The notes under the pieces were generated by a model. It saw only the letters and a list, made by a program, of their open reading frames with translations. It searched no databases and had not been told where the DNA came from. DNA of 48,564 nt, taken from contig QHRF01000058.1 in assembly GCA_003220055.1 (NCBI GenBank), positions 1 through 48,564 of the forward strand, read 5' to 3'. Numbering within the stretch: the stretch's first letter is position 1; each line of letters starts with the position of its first letter. Below, piece after piece: positions 8,262-17,003 of this stretch. This DNA comes from Verrucomicrobiota bacterium. Lineage in GTDB: Bacteria; Verrucomicrobiota; Verrucomicrobiia; Chthoniobacterales; UBA10450. The position numbers were made by a program, and so were the translations under genes.

Positions 8262-8763
8262 AGAAAAATGGACTGCCTGGCTCGATGGACAATTGAGCGG
8301 CAAAGAATTAGCGGAATTCGAGGCTTCGCTGCCGGATTTGGAAGCGGCCGAAGCCGAAAAACGCGATGCGCTCAGGCTGGGCGCGTTTTTGAAGGAACAA
8401 CTCGCGACTCAGGCACTAAGCAACGAGGAATTCTTTAGTCATCAACTGCACGAACGCATCGCGCGCGAAACGGAAGATCGCTCCCGTGACCGCGGAACGT
8501 CGACGTGGTGGACGATTCCCCGATTGGTTTGGTCGGGGGCGGCCGCGCTGGCGCTCTTTGTCATCACCACCGTAGTGCTCATGAGCCAGCATCAGCCCGG
8601 CGAGCAATCGGAATATCTCACCCAAATTCTGAATTCGCGCGTTGATCCGGCGGCCAATCCAAACGCGACTATCTACATTTTCGAGAGCAAGAACGACAAC
8701 AAAGTAACGGTGCTGTGGACCGAAGGATTGCAATCGCTCCCGGCCGACTACGCAGCAAAATAA
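8248..8763 (+). CDS. putative membrane anti-sigma factor
   Basis: This 171-residue protein has one transmembrane segment near residues 95-112 (SGAAALALFVITTVVLM). Its N-terminal cytoplasmic part is helical (MKTFEEKWTAWLDGQLSGKE), like the sigma-binding domain of anti-sigma factors (a WLDGQL-type start is common). The HxxxCxxC zinc motif of ZAS-type anti-sigmas is absent. The periplasmic part of about 55 residues would be the sensor side. The 14-base overlap with the sigma gene is the main reason for the call. Confidence 0.78.
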   Translation: MKTFEEKWTAWLDGQLSGKELAEFEASLPDLEAAEAEKRDALRLGAFLKEQLATQALSNEEFFSHQLHERIARETEDRSRDRGTSTWWTIPRLVWSGAAALALFVITTVVLMSQHQPGEQSEYLTQILNSRVDPAANPNATIYIFESKNDNKVTVLWTEGLQSLPADYAAK

Positions 8764-8770
8764 TTCGACA

Positions 8771-9310
8771 ATGCAGCTGAGGCCTTCGCTTCTCGCCGTG
8801 TTTTTCACCTTGGCGATAAGCGTGGCTTCGGCCGATGCGGAACACGTGGTTTGGAGCGGCCTCGTCATCGCCGAAAACGTTCCGCAGCCGGCGCCGATTC
8901 CGCCGGAACTGACCACTCTGGAGCAAACGCTCAAAGATCTTTTTGGTTACAATCAGTTCGAAGTGATTGGCCAATCAAACAAAACACTCAAGACTGGCGA
9001 GGAAGATTGGCTCGCCAACAGCAAGTATTTTGGACTGCACGTCGATGCTCGGGGGGAGAACGACGCCGGTTACACGTTAAACCTCAAGCTCTACAAAGAG
9101 AATGATGTCCTGCTCGAGACCGACGCGAACCTGAGCAAGAGCAGCCCACTCGTCATTAAAGGCCCACAGGTTGGCAGTGGACAGTTACTGCTCGTATTGG
9201 TGGTCAAGGATGACGAGCAAGCCCATCGGCGCCGTCATGCCGACCCGGCGAATCCGATTACGGCTGGATGGCATCGGTTACGCCGAATCATTCATGACGT
9301 TCTGCCGTAG
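8771..9310 (+). CDS. exported protein of the sigma-factor operon
   Basis: This 179-residue protein has a clear signal peptide (MQLRPSLLAVFFTLAISVASADA). The mature part has a beta-rich pattern (FEVIGQSNKTLKT, then YTLNLKLYKENDVLLETDANL) and a hydrophobic strand LLLVLVV near residue 140. The last 30 residues are Arg/His-rich and look less ordered. It starts 7 bases after the anti-sigma gene. A periplasmic partner or target of this ECF system is likely, but no family was recognised. Confidence 0.72.
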   Translation: MQLRPSLLAVFFTLAISVASADAEHVVWSGLVIAENVPQPAPIPPELTTLEQTLKDLFGYNQFEVIGQSNKTLKTGEEDWLANSKYFGLHVDARGENDAGYTLNLKLYKENDVLLETDANLSKSSPLVIKGPQVGSGQLLLVLVVKDDEQAHRRRHADPANPITAGWHRLRRIIHDVLP

Positions 9311-9376
9311 TCGCTCGTTCAACGCGTTGATATGTCTCGCGATTGAACGTTTGCGTTAATTCGGGTAAGGGCAGAA

Positions 9377-12118
9377 ATGCGGATTCGCACAGGTCTCGTT
9401 ATTTTGTTTGCGCTCCCCTTAACCATGAACGGAGAAAAACCTTACACCTTCGCAAACACTCCCGGTAAATTGCCGAAGCAAGTCGTCCCACTCGAATACT
9501 CCATCCGAATCGTTCCTGACGTCAGCAAGTTTACTTTTTCCGGAAGCGAAACCGTGAAGCTAAAGGCGACCGCGCCGGTGCGTGAGCTGGTGCTCAATTC
9601 GCTCGAACTCGAAATCGCAAAGGCTTCGATCGATGGAACTCAATTATCACCAGCCGCGATCAAGCTCGATCCAAACAACGAGCTGGTGACCATCGCGCTG
9701 CCGCGCGGTGCTGCCCAAGGCGACCATACGCTCGCGCTCGAGTTCAGCGGGAAGATCACTCCAAAAGGCCGCGGCTTTTACTACATGCCCTATCAGGAGC
9801 AGGATACAGGCGCGAAAAAAATAGCGCTCGGCACGCAATTCGAACCGAGTGATGCGCGGCGGTTTTTTCCGTGCTGGGACGAACCAAGCTTTCGGGCGTT
9901 CTTTCAACTAACCGCAGTTGTTCCCGAAAATTGGGTCGCGGTTTCGAACATGCCGATCGAATCGGAACGCAAAATTAGTGTTCCAGAAGGAAGTAAAGAA
10001 GTTCGCTTTCAACAAACGCCGCCGATGTCCAGTTACTTGAACGTGTTTGTGGCTGGCGAACTCGACGAGATTGAAACCAAAATTGCCGGCACGGACACGG
10101 TTGTCGAACGCTACACCTCCAACCCCGGGCAAAAGAAGATATCGCGACAACGCTACAAGAGCAAAACTGCGCCATTGCAGGTTCGGGTGATTGCCACCAA
10201 AGCCAAGGCGGAATCGGGCCGATACGCGCTTGAGAGCACGGCGCAGATCCTTCAGTATTACAATGATTACTTTGGCGTTCGCTATCCGCTTCCAAAGTTA
10301 GATCAGATCGCCATTCCCGGCGGTTTCGGCGGCGCGATGGAAAATTGGGGTGGTATCACCTATTTCGAGTCCGCACTTCTGTTCGATCCAAAAAAATCCT
10401 CCGTGCTCACAAAGCAGCGGATTTATGAAGTGATCGCACACGAGACCGCGCATCAGTGGTTCGGCGATCTCGTCACTATGGCTTGGTGGGACAATCTTTG
10501 GTTGAACGAAGGTTTCGCCTCCTGGATGGGAAGCAAATGCACCGCGCATTTCAATCCGGACTGGGAAGTTTGGCTCGCCAGGAATATTCAGCGCGATCCA
10601 GCTCGCCGCACCGGAATCGCCAAGGAAGTCGCGATGGAAGCCGACGCAAGATCGACAACTCACGCCATCCAGCAGCCGGTTGCAAATGAATCCGACGCCA
10701 ACAGCGCCTTTGACGACATCACTTATCGAAAAGGCCAAAGTTTTCTGCGAATGCTGGAAAGTTTCCTCGGCGAAGACGTTTTCCGCGACGGCGTCCGCCG
10801 CTACATAGCTGCGCATCAGTATTCGAACTCGACTACGGCCGATTTGTGGAACGCGCTGAGAGACGCTTCGGGAAAGCCGGTCGGCGAAATTGCCGCAGCG
10901 TGGACGGAACAACCGGGATTTCCGGTTGTAATGGTGAAACGCGACGGGGAAAAAGTTTCGCTGAGCCAGGAACGGTTCACCATTAATTTCCCGAACGCGC
11001 CAGCGCTGCAATGGAAGATTCCCCTCACCTGGTTCGTTGTAAGCGAAAACAAAATCGAGAGCCGATTGATGAACGACAAGATCGAGAACCTCCCGGCTAT
11101 CGCGGTCGATCGGGTGATCAAGTTGAACGCGAACGGCGCCGGCGATTATCGGGTTCAGTATGATGACTCGTCTTGGAAAGCGCTGCTCGATGCGTTGGCG
11201 AAGTTAAATGTTGAGGATCGCGTCAATCTGCTGAGCGATTCGTGGGCGCTGGTCCAGGCCAATCGCGCCGACGTTTCTCTTTATTTAGAGCTGATCGGGA
11301 AACTGCCCCGCGGGCACGAGCTGGCCGAGCGCGATCAGATCGTTAACGCGTTCGATTACATCAATCGCTTGTTACTGGGCGACCCGAATCGCCAGCAATT
11401 TCAGGCCTGCGCCCGTTCGACTTTGCGACCTACTTTTAACGAGCTTGGCTGGGAGCCAAAGAAAAATGAATCACCACGCGATTCACTCCTTCGCGCAAGC
11501 TTGATCGTCGCGCTTGGCGATTTGAACGACCAGGAAATCATCGACGGCTGCAAACAACGTTTTGAAAAGTTCGTTGGCGATCCTGGCTCGCTCGCGCCGG
11601 ATTTACGCGCGTCTATTTTTCTCGTGGTTGGACAAAATGCTGATGAGGCAACTTGGAACAAGTTCCACGAACTCGGATTGAAGACGACCAGTATCGAAGA
11701 AAAACAGAATTATTACGACGCGTTGGCCGCGGCGCGCGATCCGAAGCTGGCCGGAAAAGCATTGCAAATCTCGCTGAGCGACGAACTACCGACCAGTCGC
11801 GCGCTTCACGTGGCCGGCAAAGTCGCGCGCTATAGCGGGCATCCCGATCTCGCCTGGGAATTCGCCAAGGCAAACATGAAAGCGCTGCTCGCGAAAACCG
11901 ACGCTCTTGGCGCTAATACGTTCGCGCCGGGCTTGTTCGTTTTCTTTTCCGAAAAATCGCGCGCGGACGAATTGAAAACTTACGCCAAATCTAATTTACC
12001 GGCCACCAGCGCGAAAGAAGTCGCCAAAGCGGTCGATGAAGTTGAGTTTCGCGCCGAATTCAAAAAACGGATCGTGCCGCAATTGACAGCCTGGATCTCC
12101 AAACAGCAACGGAAGTGA
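9377..12118 (+). CDS. M1-family zinc aminopeptidase
   Basis: This exported metallopeptidase removes N-terminal residues from peptides. A short signal-like N-terminus (residues 1-19, MRIRTGLVILFALPLTMNG) precedes the beta-saddle domain. The exopeptidase motif GAMENWGG is near residue 319. The zinc site HETAHQW is near residue 354, with the third ligand Glu in LNEGFASW 18 residues later. A helical ERAP1-type C-terminal domain fills residues 550-900. The length of 913 is normal for the ERAP/APN group. The upstream gap (9311-9376) holds no clear promoter. It is convergent with the GNAT gene, 9 bases away. Confidence 0.92.
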   Translation: MRIRTGLVILFALPLTMNGEKPYTFANTPGKLPKQVVPLEYSIRIVPDVSKFTFSGSETVKLKATAPVRELVLNSLELEIAKASIDGTQLSPAAIKLDPNNELVTIALPRGAAQGDHTLALEFSGKITPKGRGFYYMPYQEQDTGAKKIALGTQFEPSDARRFFPCWDEPSFRAFFQLTAVVPENWVAVSNMPIESERKISVPEGSKEVRFQQTPPMSSYLNVFVAGELDEIETKIAGTDTVVERYTSNPGQKKISRQRYKSKTAPLQVRVIATKAKAESGRYALESTAQILQYYNDYFGVRYPLPKLDQIAIPGGFGGAMENWGGITYFESALLFDPKKSSVLTKQRIYEVIAHETAHQWFGDLVTMAWWDNLWLNEGFASWMGSKCTAHFNPDWEVWLARNIQRDPARRTGIAKEVAMEADARSTTHAIQQPVANESDANSAFDDITYRKGQSFLRMLESFLGEDVFRDGVRRYIAAHQYSNSTTADLWNALRDASGKPVGEIAAAWTEQPGFPVVMVKRDGEKVSLSQERFTINFPNAPALQWKIPLTWFVVSENKIESRLMNDKIENLPAIAVDRVIKLNANGAGDYRVQYDDSSWKALLDALAKLNVEDRVNLLSDSWALVQANRADVSLYLELIGKLPRGHELAERDQIVNAFDYINRLLLGDPNRQQFQACARSTLRPTFNELGWEPKKNESPRDSLLRASLIVALGDLNDQEIIDGCKQRFEKFVGDPGSLAPDLRASIFLVVGQNADEATWNKFHELGLKTTSIEEKQNYYDALAAARDPKLAGKALQISLSDELPTSRALHVAGKVARYSGHPDLAWEFAKANMKALLAKTDALGANTFAPGLFVFFSEKSRADELKTYAKSNLPATSAKEVAKAVDEVEFRAEFKKRIVPQLTAWISKQQRK

Positions 12119-12127
12119 CGATCGGAC

Positions 12128-12625
12128 TTACAGGTTCGATTGCGACTGATCTTGTTCGGGCGTGATCAAGAGCCGCATCGGAATCATGGATGATTCGTGA
12201 AATCCATGACGCCGGAAAAATTCCTGGGCCACATTCTCCGGCCGGTCCGTCAATAAAGTGATGCGGAGAAAATTTTTCTGACGCGCGAACTCGATCGCGT
12301 GATTGAGCAGTTTCGAACCGTAGCCGTGCCCCTGGAATTGCTGATGGACCACGAGGTCCTCGAGCAAAATGACGAAACCGCCTTCTGCGGTGCTAATGGT
12401 GAAGAGCAGATTGATCATGCCGACAATCGCGCCGTCGCGGCGAAGCACGAACACGCGACCGCGGCTCGGCTGTTCGAAAATCAAACGCAACCCGCGCAGT
12501 TGCTTTTCTTTATCTGGCCGAAAATCGCTCTCCTGCGCGAAGAGTCCGCCGAGCATTTCGGACAACTCGTCCAGATCAGCCTCGGTAGCCGGCTCAATGA
12601 CCACTTTCTCGCTCACCGTTTGCAT
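12128..12625 (-). CDS. GNAT-family N-acetyltransferase
   Basis: This acetyl-CoA-dependent acyltransferase has 165 residues. Motif A, the CoA pyrophosphate loop, is QGHGYGSKLL near residue 97. It is preceded by the beta4 strand FVILLEDLVVHQQF and followed by RITLLTDRPENVAQEFFRRHGF, the usual end of the fold. The acceptor substrate cannot be predicted. It lies divergently upstream of the rpmH promoter region and convergent to the aminopeptidase gene. Confidence 0.87.
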   Translation of the reverse strand: MQTVSEKVVIEPATEADLDELSEMLGGLFAQESDFRPDKEKQLRGLRLIFEQPSRGRVFVLRRDGAIVGMINLLFTISTAEGGFVILLEDLVVHQQFQGHGYGSKLLNHAIEFARQKNFLRITLLTDRPENVAQEFFRRHGFHESSMIPMRLLITPEQDQSQSNL

Positions 12626-12694
12626 TGCTTATTCCAGAAATTGAGCGGGCTGGCAACCCGCGAATGGAAGCTCGACCGGCTCCGTCCGACCAAA

Positions 12695-12722
12695 TTGACA
12701 ATCCCCTGCCCCATCCTAATGT
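12695..12722 (+). promoter_or_regulatory. sigma70-type promoter of rpmH
   Basis: TTGACA at 12695-12700 and TAATGT at 12717-12722 are separated by 16 bases. They lie 40 bases upstream of the rpmH start codon in an otherwise empty stretch. Confidence 0.62.
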
Positions 12723-12761
12723 AGCCGCTCTCAATTCGCGTCGAATTTATTTTTCGGCCTT

Positions 12762-12935
12762 ATGAAACGCACCTATCAGCCATCGAAACGAACCCGCAAG
12801 CGCCAACATGGCTTTCGGGCGCGGATGCGAACCAAGGGTGGACGCGCCACCCTCGCCCGGCGACGTCAGCGCGGTCGCAAACGTCTCTTGCCGAAACGGG
12901 TCGAGCGCCATTTCGCGCGCCATACCCAAGCCTGA
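12762..12935 (+). CDS. rpmH: 50S ribosomal protein L34
   Basis: This is the small basic large-subunit protein L34, here 57 residues (the family is usually 44-50). The start [19 protein letters not shown], then [17 protein letters not shown] and a GRKRL segment, are the full L34 signature. The extra residues at the C-terminus ([15 protein letters not shown]) are a short lineage-type tail. A good promoter lies upstream. Unusually, the expected partner rnpA is not found downstream: only 65 bases separate the stop from the GH15 gene. Confidence 0.93.
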   Translation: MKRTYQPSKRTRKRQHGFRARMRTKGGRATLARRRQRGRKRLLPKRVERHFARHTQA

Positions 12936-12978
12936 TTTCCGACAATCTCGGTTCGGTTTCGCACGGTCGACATCGGCC

Positions 12979-12988
12979 AAGATCGACA
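12979..12988 (+). repeat. AAGATCGACA motif between rpmH and the GH15 gene
   Basis: This is an intergenic copy (12-mer CAAGATCGACAT), 12 bases before the GTG start of the GH15 gene and the last copy before an 11-kb stretch without any. Confidence 0.7.
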
Positions 12989-13000
12989 TTCTATTGTTGA

Positions 13001-14797
13001 GTGGCGCAACAGAGCACCAGGATCGAGGACTACGCCTTTATCGGCGATACTCAGACTGGTGCGTTAGTTAGCCGTGATGGATGCGTGGATTGGCTTTGTT
13101 TCCCGCGGTTCGATTCCGGCGCCTGCTTCGCGTCGTTGTTAGGCACGCGTGACAATGGCCATTGGCGTTTCTGGCCTAAGGAAGAGATCGACCGGACCAG
13201 TCGTCGATATCGCGGGGATGCCTTGATTCTTGAAACGGAGATCGAAACCAAAGAAGGCGCCGTCCGGTTAATCGATTTCATGCCACCGCGCGGCCAAAAT
13301 CCCGATCTCATCCGCATCGTGGAAGGAATTCGCGGTCAAGTGGTGATGCAAATGGAGCTCATCATTCGGTTCGATTACGGCCGCACTATCCCGTGGGTGC
13401 GAACCGGGCACGGCGGATTGGAAGCGCTCGCAGGTCCGAACGGACTTATTCTGCGCACGCCGGTCAAAACGCGGGGCGAGGATCTGACGACAGTTGCCGA
13501 ATTCACAGTCAAGAAAGGTGACCGTGTGCCGTTTGTCCTCACCTGGTTCGCATCGCATTCCCGGCCTCCTAAAAAAGTTACCCCCGACCATGCCCTGCGC
13601 GACACGGAAAGATATTGGAAAAAATGGGCGAAGCGCTGCCACCGCAAAACCCCATGGGATGACGCAGTGGTTCGCTCGCTTGTCGTCCTGAAAGGCCTGA
13701 CGTATGGACCCACCGGCGGGATTGTGGCCGCGGCCACAACTTCTTTACCCGAGGAGATCGGCGGAGTGCGCAATTGGGATTATCGCTACTGCTGGTTGCG
13801 CGATGCGACACTCACCCTGATCGCTTTGGTCGACGCCGGTTATCAAAGCGAAGCCAAGAGCTGGCGCGAATGGCTCTTGCGCGCAATTGCAGGCAGCGCC
13901 GATCAAATGCAAATCATGTACGGTGTCCGCGGCGAACGCCGTCTGGAAGAGCTCGAAATCCCCTGGTTATCGGGTTACGGAAATTCAAAACCAGTGCGCA
14001 TCGGCAATGCCGCGTCTGGTCAATTTCAGCTCGATGTTTATGGCGAAGTCCTGGGGACGATGTATCGAGCGCACGAGGCCGGAATCGAAAATCGCGAGAC
14101 CGATTGGCGCCTGCAAGTCGCCCTGATGAACTTTCTCGAATCAAATTGGAACAAGCCAGACGAAGGCATCTGGGAAGTGCGCGGCGGTCCGAAACATTTC
14201 ACTCACTCCAAAATGATGGCGTGGGTGGCTTTCGACCGCGCGGTTAAACTGGTTGAGGAATGTGGATGCCGGGGCGCGGAACATGTCGATCGATGGCGGA
14301 AAATTCGCGATCAAATCCATAAAGAAGTTTGCACGCGCGGATTCAGTCCGAACAAGAAAGCTTTTACGCAGTACTACGGATCGGATGCAATCGACGCGAG
14401 TTTGCTCATGATGCCGCTCGCCGGGTTCCTTCCATTTACCGACAAGCGAATACGCGGGACAATCGAGGCGATCGAACGCGAGCTCATGCGCGATGGTTTT
14501 GTGCTTCGGTATCGACCCGAAGAAGAAGGCGTGGACGGTTTGCCAGGGAGGGAAGGTGTATTTCTGCCTTGCTCATTTTGGCTGGCCTCATGTTTGCATC
14601 GCGTCGGCCGCAAAAAAGCAGCCCGTGACCTCTTTGAGCGTTTGCTTTCTGTCCGAAACGATCTCGGATTACTTTCGGAAGAATACGACCCGAGATCAAA
14701 GCGGCAGCTCGGGAATTTTCCTCAGGCATTTTCGCATGTATCGCTTATAACCGCGGCTCTCGTCTTGAGCGATCAGCATCCGTCAATCGGCCGGTGA
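13001..14797 (+). CDS. GH15-family glycosidase (glucoamylase/trehalase-like)
   Basis: This cytoplasmic glycoside hydrolase acts on alpha-linked glucose (maltooligosaccharides or trehalose). It starts with GTG at 13001 and has no signal peptide. The N-terminal beta-sandwich (IEDYAFIGDTQTGALVSRDG, WLCFPRFDS) covers residues 1-240. The (alpha/alpha)6 catalytic barrel follows, with PEEIGGVRNWDYRYCWLRDA near residue 250 and SEEYDP near residue 568, which carry the usual general acid and base Glu residues. The length of 598 is typical of this bacterial subgroup. With the TreS-maltokinase gene at 34462 it suggests trehalose/glycogen turnover, though the two are far apart. Confidence 0.9.
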   Translation: MAQQSTRIEDYAFIGDTQTGALVSRDGCVDWLCFPRFDSGACFASLLGTRDNGHWRFWPKEEIDRTSRRYRGDALILETEIETKEGAVRLIDFMPPRGQNPDLIRIVEGIRGQVVMQMELIIRFDYGRTIPWVRTGHGGLEALAGPNGLILRTPVKTRGEDLTTVAEFTVKKGDRVPFVLTWFASHSRPPKKVTPDHALRDTERYWKKWAKRCHRKTPWDDAVVRSLVVLKGLTYGPTGGIVAAATTSLPEEIGGVRNWDYRYCWLRDATLTLIALVDAGYQSEAKSWREWLLRAIAGSADQMQIMYGVRGERRLEELEIPWLSGYGNSKPVRIGNAASGQFQLDVYGEVLGTMYRAHEAGIENRETDWRLQVALMNFLESNWNKPDEGIWEVRGGPKHFTHSKMMAWVAFDRAVKLVEECGCRGAEHVDRWRKIRDQIHKEVCTRGFSPNKKAFTQYYGSDAIDASLLMMPLAGFLPFTDKRIRGTIEAIERELMRDGFVLRYRPEEEGVDGLPGREGVFLPCSFWLASCLHRVGRKKAARDLFERLLSVRNDLGLLSEEYDPRSKRQLGNFPQAFSHVSLITAALVLSDQHPSIGR

Positions 14798-14853
14798 CCT
14801 CGGCTGCGTCCACCGCCACGCCCAACCACCGAAGTCGTTTTCGCTTCGCCGAG

Positions 14854-15669
14854 TTAAGTCGGCTGACGGTCCAAAATCAACCGGTCGATGTGGGAATAAA
14901 TGTTGAAGGAGGGCGGGCGAAGAAAGCTCACCAATGTTTGATTGCTCTCGCGCGCGAACCTTACCGCGAGTGTAGACGGCGCCGATACCGAAGCGATAAT
15001 CGCAATTCCAGCAGCCAGCGCTTTCTGAACGATTTCGAAGGAAGCCCGGCCGCTAACGAGCATCACATCTCGATCCAGAGGCAGCGAGCCGTCAAGAAAA
15101 GCGCGACCAATCGTCTTATCGACCGCGTTGTGGCGGCCGATGTCCTCGCGAACGATTTTAGGTCGTCCGTTTAAACCAAAAATGCCGGCGGCGTGAATTC
15201 CGCCGGTGCGCGCGAAATCGCTTTGACCTTGTCGTAACCGTTCTGGCAAGGAGAGCAGCGTCTCGATCTCGATCCTGATCTTAGTCGACTTGATCTTCGG
15301 AAAATTTTGCCTGATCGCTTCGATACTATTTTTGCCGCAAATCCCGCAACTGGAGGAAATCGTCCCGAATCGTTGCGCCGAATTCAGTTTTAGTTTCACA
15401 CCGGCGGCAAGATCGATATCCACTTGGTTCTCGTGGCCGGTCGAAATCTTCTCGATCTCTTCGCGTTTGCGAATCATCGCTTCGGAAACTAGAAACCCCA
15501 CGGCCAACTCCTCGTCATGACCCGGGGTGCGCATGGTCGTGGCCAAAACTTTTCCGCGAACACGGATCTCGAGCGGCTCCTCGGCTGTCAGCTCATCAGG
15601 CAAATACTCGAGCGCGCCATCGCGATTTCGCCGGATGATTTTCTCGGAAGCGATCGCACGTTCTTTCAT
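14854..15669 (-). CDS. fdhD: formate dehydrogenase accessory sulfurtransferase FdhD
   Basis: FdhD passes sulfur from IscS to the molybdenum (bis-MGD) cofactor of formate dehydrogenase. The sulfur-carrying Cys pair is SSCGICGK near residue 118, and ARTGGIHAA, REDIGRHNAVDK and VSGRASFEIVQKA follow in the usual order. The ATG at 15669 (MKERAIASEKII) gives 271 residues, the normal size; upstream codons overlap the divergent MOSC gene and are not family-like. Only 21 bases separate its start codon from that of the MOSC gene. No formate dehydrogenase subunit is present in the window. Confidence 0.92.
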   Translation of the reverse strand: MKERAIASEKIIRRNRDGALEYLPDELTAEEPLEIRVRGKVLATTMRTPGHDEELAVGFLVSEAMIRKREEIEKISTGHENQVDIDLAAGVKLKLNSAQRFGTISSSCGICGKNSIEAIRQNFPKIKSTKIRIEIETLLSLPERLRQGQSDFARTGGIHAAGIFGLNGRPKIVREDIGRHNAVDKTIGRAFLDGSLPLDRDVMLVSGRASFEIVQKALAAGIAIIASVSAPSTLAVRFARESNQTLVSFLRPPSFNIYSHIDRLILDRQPT

Positions 15670-15690
15670 GTGGGACGACTGAATGTTATC

Positions 15691-16167
15691 ATGATGCCGG
15701 TGGAAATCTGTCATCTTTACATTTCGCCCGGCCACAATTTTTTCGGCCACCACGGCCGTGAACCGGATCAATATCCGGCGATTGAGGTCGCGATCATCGA
15801 ATGTGCGGCCGGCCACGGCATTCGAGGCGATCGCTTCTTTGATTATCGCGACGATTACAAAGGCCAGATTACATTCTTTTCGCTCGAAGTTTTCGATGAG
15901 CTCTGTGGCGCGTTCGAGCTGAAGGATTATTCCCCTTCGTTGGTTCGCCGCAATGTCATGACCCGTGCGGTCGATCTTAACGAATTGGTTGATTGCGATT
16001 TTGAAGTGCAGGGCGTCAAATTTCACGGAACGGGAGAGTGCCGGCCTTGTTATTGGATGAACCAGGCGATCTCGGCTGGCGCGGAAGAATTTCTGAAAGG
16101 TCGCGGTGGCTTAAGAGCGCGAATCCTAAGCGACGGCCGGCTGCGCTCAACCGCGCGGCTTCAATGA
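15691..16167 (+). CDS. MOSC domain protein
   Basis: MOSC domains bind molybdopterin or carry sulfur for molybdenum-cofactor maturation. Seen are GIRGDRFFDY near residue 44, RRNVMTRAVDLNELVDCDF in the middle, and the conserved-Cys segment GTGECRPCYWM near residue 115, followed by GRGGLRARILSDGRL. The length of 158 matches stand-alone MOSC proteins. The ATG at 15691 (or 15694) is the first after the divergent fdhD. The stop overlaps the mobA start as ATGA, so MOSC and mobA are translationally coupled. Confidence 0.88.
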   Translation: MMPVEICHLYISPGHNFFGHHGREPDQYPAIEVAIIECAAGHGIRGDRFFDYRDDYKGQITFFSLEVFDELCGAFELKDYSPSLVRRNVMTRAVDLNELVDCDFEVQGVKFHGTGECRPCYWMNQAISAGAEEFLKGRGGLRARILSDGRLRSTARLQ

Positions 16168-16772
16168 GCATCTGCGCGGCGCTGTTAGCAGGCGGGGAGT
16201 CGCGTCGAATGGGTAAAGACAAAGCGACGATGCTTTTTCGCGGCCAAGCGCTTTGGAAAATTCAACTCGACTTGCTGCGCAAATTAAGGCCGGAGGAAAT
16301 CTTTATTTCGGCGCGGAACGACCCTCGGTGGCGACCTGCCGATGTTAAATTCGTGGCGGATGAAGCACCGTCGCGCGGACCGCTTAGTGGCATCGCGGCC
16401 ACGTTAGATGAAATGCGCTCGACCCACCTTCTTGCCCTGGCGATCGACATGCCGTTCATGAACGAAAGCTACTTGCGTTCGCTCTGCGGTTTCGCGGCTC
16501 GCGGTTGCGGCGTGCTTCCTAAAATCGATCGTCGCGCTGAGCCGTTGGCGGCGATTTATCCGCGCGAAGCACTGATCGATCTTCAGGGCGCGCTTGCGAG
16601 CGGCGATTTTTCGCTGCAAACGTGGACCGAGCAACTTGTTGAATCCGGAAGATTACGAGTAATATCTGTCGCTGAAGAAGCGCGACAATTATTTCGGAAT
16701 TTGAACGAACTTCGCGACGTGGAAGACGATGTTCTTCCGGCGACCCTCAATCAAACGTCCCAATCAAGTTAA
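16164..16772 (+). CDS. mobA: molybdenum cofactor guanylyltransferase MobA
   Basis: MobA joins GMP to molybdopterin to make the guanine dinucleotide cofactor used by formate dehydrogenase-type enzymes. The nucleotide-binding motif LAGGESRRMGKDKA is at residues 8-21, GPLSGIAATL near residue 72, and the metal-site AIDMPF near residue 93. The length of 202 is normal. The ATG lies within the MOSC stop (ATGA). With fdhD and MOSC this forms a cofactor-maturation group for a molybdoenzyme that is encoded elsewhere. Confidence 0.92.
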   Translation: MSICAALLAGGESRRMGKDKATMLFRGQALWKIQLDLLRKLRPEEIFISARNDPRWRPADVKFVADEAPSRGPLSGIAATLDEMRSTHLLALAIDMPFMNESYLRSLCGFAARGCGVLPKIDRRAEPLAAIYPREALIDLQGALASGDFSLQTWTEQLVESGRLRVISVAEEARQLFRNLNELRDVEDDVLPATLNQTSQSS

Positions 16773-16806
16773 CCAGCCGGCGAATAATGGAGATAAAACT
16801 TGCGCG

Positions 16807-16834
16807 TTGTGCATCGCACGCGCCTGAGTAATTT
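16807..16834 (+). promoter_or_regulatory. possible promoter of tRNA-Lys
   Basis: TTGTGC (16807-16812) and TAATTT (16829-16834) with a 16-base spacer lie 28 bases before the mature tRNA 5' end. Confidence 0.4.
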
Positions 16835-16861
16835 CCGATTCTTTTGCGGACGTGCTCATTC

Positions 16862-16934
16862 GCACCGTTAGCTCAATTGGCAGAGCAAGTGACTCTTAAT
16901 CACTGGGTTATAGGTTCAAGTCCTATACGGTGCA
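16862..16934 (+). tRNA. tRNA-Lys(CUU)
   Basis: This is a full 73-base cloverleaf. The acceptor arm GCACCGT pairs with ACGGTGC (discriminator A). The D arm contains AGCTCAATTGGCAGAGC. The anticodon stem AGTGA/TCACT carries the loop CTCTTAA with anticodon CTT. The T arm is TATAGGTTCAAGTCCTATA. The 3' CCA is not encoded. It stands alone between mobA and the glycosyltransferase. Confidence 0.96.
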
Positions 16935-17003
16935 AAAGTCCGCGCCGGACTGGCGTTTTCGCTTGCCGCCCCCGAGATTGACAATTCACTCTGTGCAACG
17001 TCG

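Noticed and set aside
12747-12989. 80-residue minus-strand frame around 12.8 kb
   Set aside because: It lies opposite rpmH, whose L34 signature is unmistakable on the plus strand.
12936-13000. rnpA start behind rpmH
   Set aside because: All three frames were read; none shows the basic N-terminal RNase P pattern, and the space is only 65 bases.
14854-16026. N-terminal extension of FdhD to 390 residues
   Set aside because: The additional 119 residues lie antisense to the MOSC gene; FdhD families start near the ATG at 15669.
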